A DNA stretch of 5,586 bases. Source: JBQCHF01 sp051953655. GTDB lineage: Bacteria; Actinomycetota; Actinomycetes; Motilibacterales; Motilibacteraceae. Shown one piece after another: positions 4,505 to 5,586 of this stretch. Position 1 is the stretch's first letter; each line of letters opens with the position of its first letter. The notes beneath the pieces are model-generated. The model was given only the letters and a program-made list of their open reading frames with translations, had not been told where the DNA came from and did no database searches. The stretch covers positions 1 through 5,586 of the forward strand of contig JBQCIO010000081.1 in the NCBI GenBank assembly GCA_051953655.1, given 5' to 3'. The position numbers were made by a program, and so were the translations under genes.

Positions 4505-5467
4505 ATGCGGCACCCTCCTGCGGTGCCCGAGACCCTGACCCCGCCGGCGCTGCCCGCGGGCCTCGCGACCCGCCCGCTGACCCTCGCCGATGCCGGCGCC
4601 GTCGTCGCCGTCATGCACCAGACCGAGCGGCGCACGCTGGGCCGGGAGCTGGTGGAGGCCGCCGACCTGGTGGCCGACTGGCAGCGGCCGAGCTTCGACC
4701 TGGCCACCGAGAGCGTCGGGGTGCTCGACGCCGAGGGCGCGCTGGTGGCCTACGCCGAGGTCTACGCCGGCGAGCGGTCCGAGGTGTTCGTGGCCGACGC
4801 CGTGACCGGCCGCGGGGTCGGCACCGCCCTGCTGCGCTGGACCTGGGCGGTGGCCCGTGCCCGCGGCTCGGCGGTGGTCGGCCAGACCGTGCCCGACACC
4901 CACACCGATGCGCTGGCCCTGTTCGCCGCGCACGGCTACGAGCACCGCTGGACCTCCTGGATCCTGCGCTTCCCCGACGACGTCCCGCTGCCGCCGGTCA
5001 CGCTCCCGGCCGGGGTCGTCCTGCGTCCCCTGCAGCCGGGCCGGGACGAGCAGGCCGCCTTCGACGTCGTCGAGACCGCGTTCGGCGAGTGGCCGGACCG
5101 GACGCCGTCGACCTACGGCGACTGGGCCGCGCGCACGCTGTCCCGCCCCGGGTTCGAGCCGTGGCAGCTGCTGCTGGCGGTGGAGGGCGACCCCGGGCAG
5201 CCGGAGACGAGCGCCGTGGTGGGCGTGGCCGCGCTCTCCCTCACTGGCGACGGCGAGGGCTGGGTGGACCAGCTGGCCGTCGCCCGGGCGCACCGGGGCC
5301 GGGGCCTGGGCGCCGCCCTGCTCGGCGCCGGCTTCGCCGAGCTGCGCCGGCGCGGCGCCACCAGCGCCAACCTCTCCACCGACTCGCGCACCGGCGCGCT
5401 CGGGCTGTACGAGCACGTGGGCATGCGGACCCTGCACGCGGTCGAGAACTGGGCGAAGCGGTTCTAG
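4505..5467 (+). CDS. Tandem-domain GNAT acetyltransferase (MshD-like architecture)
   Basis: 320 residues from ATG 4505 to TAG 5465-5467. Two GNAT modules follow each other. The N-terminal one (about 20-155) has a short acetyl-CoA loop TGRGVG at 101-106 and carries F140 (ALALFAAHGYE) where the catalytic Tyr normally is. The C-terminal one (about 170-320) has RGRGLG at 264-269 after the strand GWVDQLAVARAH, and Y302 in ALGLYEHVGM. The C-terminal module therefore looks active and the N-terminal one partly degenerate, as in mycothiol synthase MshD, which has the same size and layout and catalyses with its C-terminal domain. I do not call it mshD because the sequence lacks phrases I would expect of that enzyme. 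Start choice is uncertain: ATG 4505 has only a weak TAGGG site 6 nt upstream, and an in-frame GTG at 4523 would remove six residues. It is probably a separate transcription unit or reads through from DUF4229. Confidence 0.88.
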   Translation: MRHPPAVPETLTPPALPAGLATRPLTLADAGAVVAVMHQTERRTLGRELVEAADLVADWQRPSFDLATESVGVLDAEGALVAYAEVYAGERSEVFVADAVTGRGVGTALLRWTWAVARARGSAVVGQTVPDTHTDALALFAAHGYEHRWTSWILRFPDDVPLPPVTLPAGVVLRPLQPGRDEQAAFDVVETAFGEWPDRTPSTYGDWAARTLSRPGFEPWQLLLAVEGDPGQPETSAVVGVAALSLTGDGEGWVDQLAVARAHRGRGLGAALLGAGFAELRRRGATSANLSTDSRTGALGLYEHVGMRTLHAVENWAKRF

Positions 5468-5483
5468 GGCACGGACGGGGGGT

Positions 5484-5502
5484 GTGGGGGGCCGCCCCCC
5501 AC
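5484..5502 (+). terminator. GC-only hairpin after the tandem GNAT gene; possible terminator
   Basis: GTGGGGGG (5484-5491), loop CCG, CCCCCCAC (5495-5502): 8 bp with a 3-nt loop, 16 nt after the stop codon. It is followed by seven A on this strand, not T, so it is not a canonical intrinsic terminator for the gene. Position supports a terminator of the type without a U-tract; the doubtful quality of the sequence after it lowers confidence. Confidence 0.4.
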
Positions 5503-5504
5503 CC

Positions 5505-5586
5505 AAAAAAATAGCTTTGGGACACAACACCAACAAACAAAAAAAACAAAAGCGGGGGAAGGCCCGCACACAAGGAGGGGGGTTGT
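5505..5586. other. A-rich, T-free tail; probable low-quality contig end
   Basis: From about 5505 the composition changes sharply. Runs of 7 and 8 A, a CA/AAC-rich stretch (5521-5550) and no T at all from 5519 to 5582 contrast with the high-GC DNA before. No reading frame, ribosome site or repeat unit is convincing here. The change begins right after a G6/C6 hairpin, where sequencing reads often fail, and runs to the window edge. I read it as read error or adaptor-like junk, though a real intergenic AT-rich piece cannot be excluded. Confidence 0.55.

Noticed and set aside
4301..5569. Open frame of 422 codons on the - strand opposite the tandem GNAT gene
   Set aside because: The + strand frame has two GNAT modules with intact motifs. 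The - strand product is Gly/Arg/Pro/His-rich and its start lies in the doubtful A-rich end.
1..5586. Search for CRISPR repeats, tRNA or rRNA genes, insertion sequences, attachment sites, phage or toxin-antitoxin genes
   Set aside because: No direct-repeat array, cloverleaf, transposase motif or terminal repeats were seen. The micro-protein is alone and has no paired toxin or antitoxin beside it.

Overview
The window is GC-rich (roughly 74% by eye), densely coding DNA with a strong G/C third-position bias, frequent GTG starts and stop/start overlaps. It reads as chromosomal DNA of a high-GC actinomycete. The style of the PLDc_N, Lrp/AsnC, DUF4229 and GNAT proteins and the repeated GATC-containing palindrome would fit the Geodermatophilaceae or a relative, but that is an inference from memory and not proven by the window.

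Layout. (1) Positions 1-1787, + strand: the 3' end of a ResB-type cytochrome c biogenesis gene, a complete ccsB/resC overlapping it by 4 bp, and a small GNAT acetyltransferase gene starting 8 nt after ccsB. (2) Positions 1800-1849: a long imperfect inverted repeat between convergent genes, probably a two-way terminator and possibly a copy of a dispersed palindromic repeat. (3) Positions 1865-2650, - strand: two tandem paralogues of small membrane proteins with the phospholipase D 'nuclease N-terminal' (PLDc_N) two-helix domain. They share a PDDDxxFLRxL motif but have no catalytic HKD domain. (4) Positions 2651-3090: about 440 bases holding a palindrome, a strong 51-nt hairpin, a 41-codon basic protein gene on the - strand and a divergent control region with a perfect 7+3+7 palindrome. 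(5) Positions 3091-4452, + strand: a tight run of an Lrp/AsnC regulator, a GNAT acetyltransferase (4-bp overlap) and a DUF4229 membrane protein (1-nt gap). (6) Positions 4505-5467, + strand: a tandem-domain GNAT protein with MshD-like architecture. (7) Positions 5468-5586: a GC hairpin followed by about 80 bases of A-rich, T-poor sequence unlike the rest, most likely a damaged contig end.

How the genes work together. ResB and CcsB form the System II haem transport and cytochrome c synthetase complex at the membrane. The other genes make a housekeeping-type neighbourhood of small membrane proteins (PLDc_N, DUF4229), one amino-acid-responsive type regulator and four GNAT modules in three genes. 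No CRISPR array, tRNA, rRNA, insertion sequence, phage gene or obvious defence system is present. I do not see a convincing new system. The points most worth a second look are the divergent palindrome beside the Lrp gene, the micro-protein, the PLDc_N pair with its shared tail motif, the convergent palindromic repeat and the asymmetric tandem GNAT.
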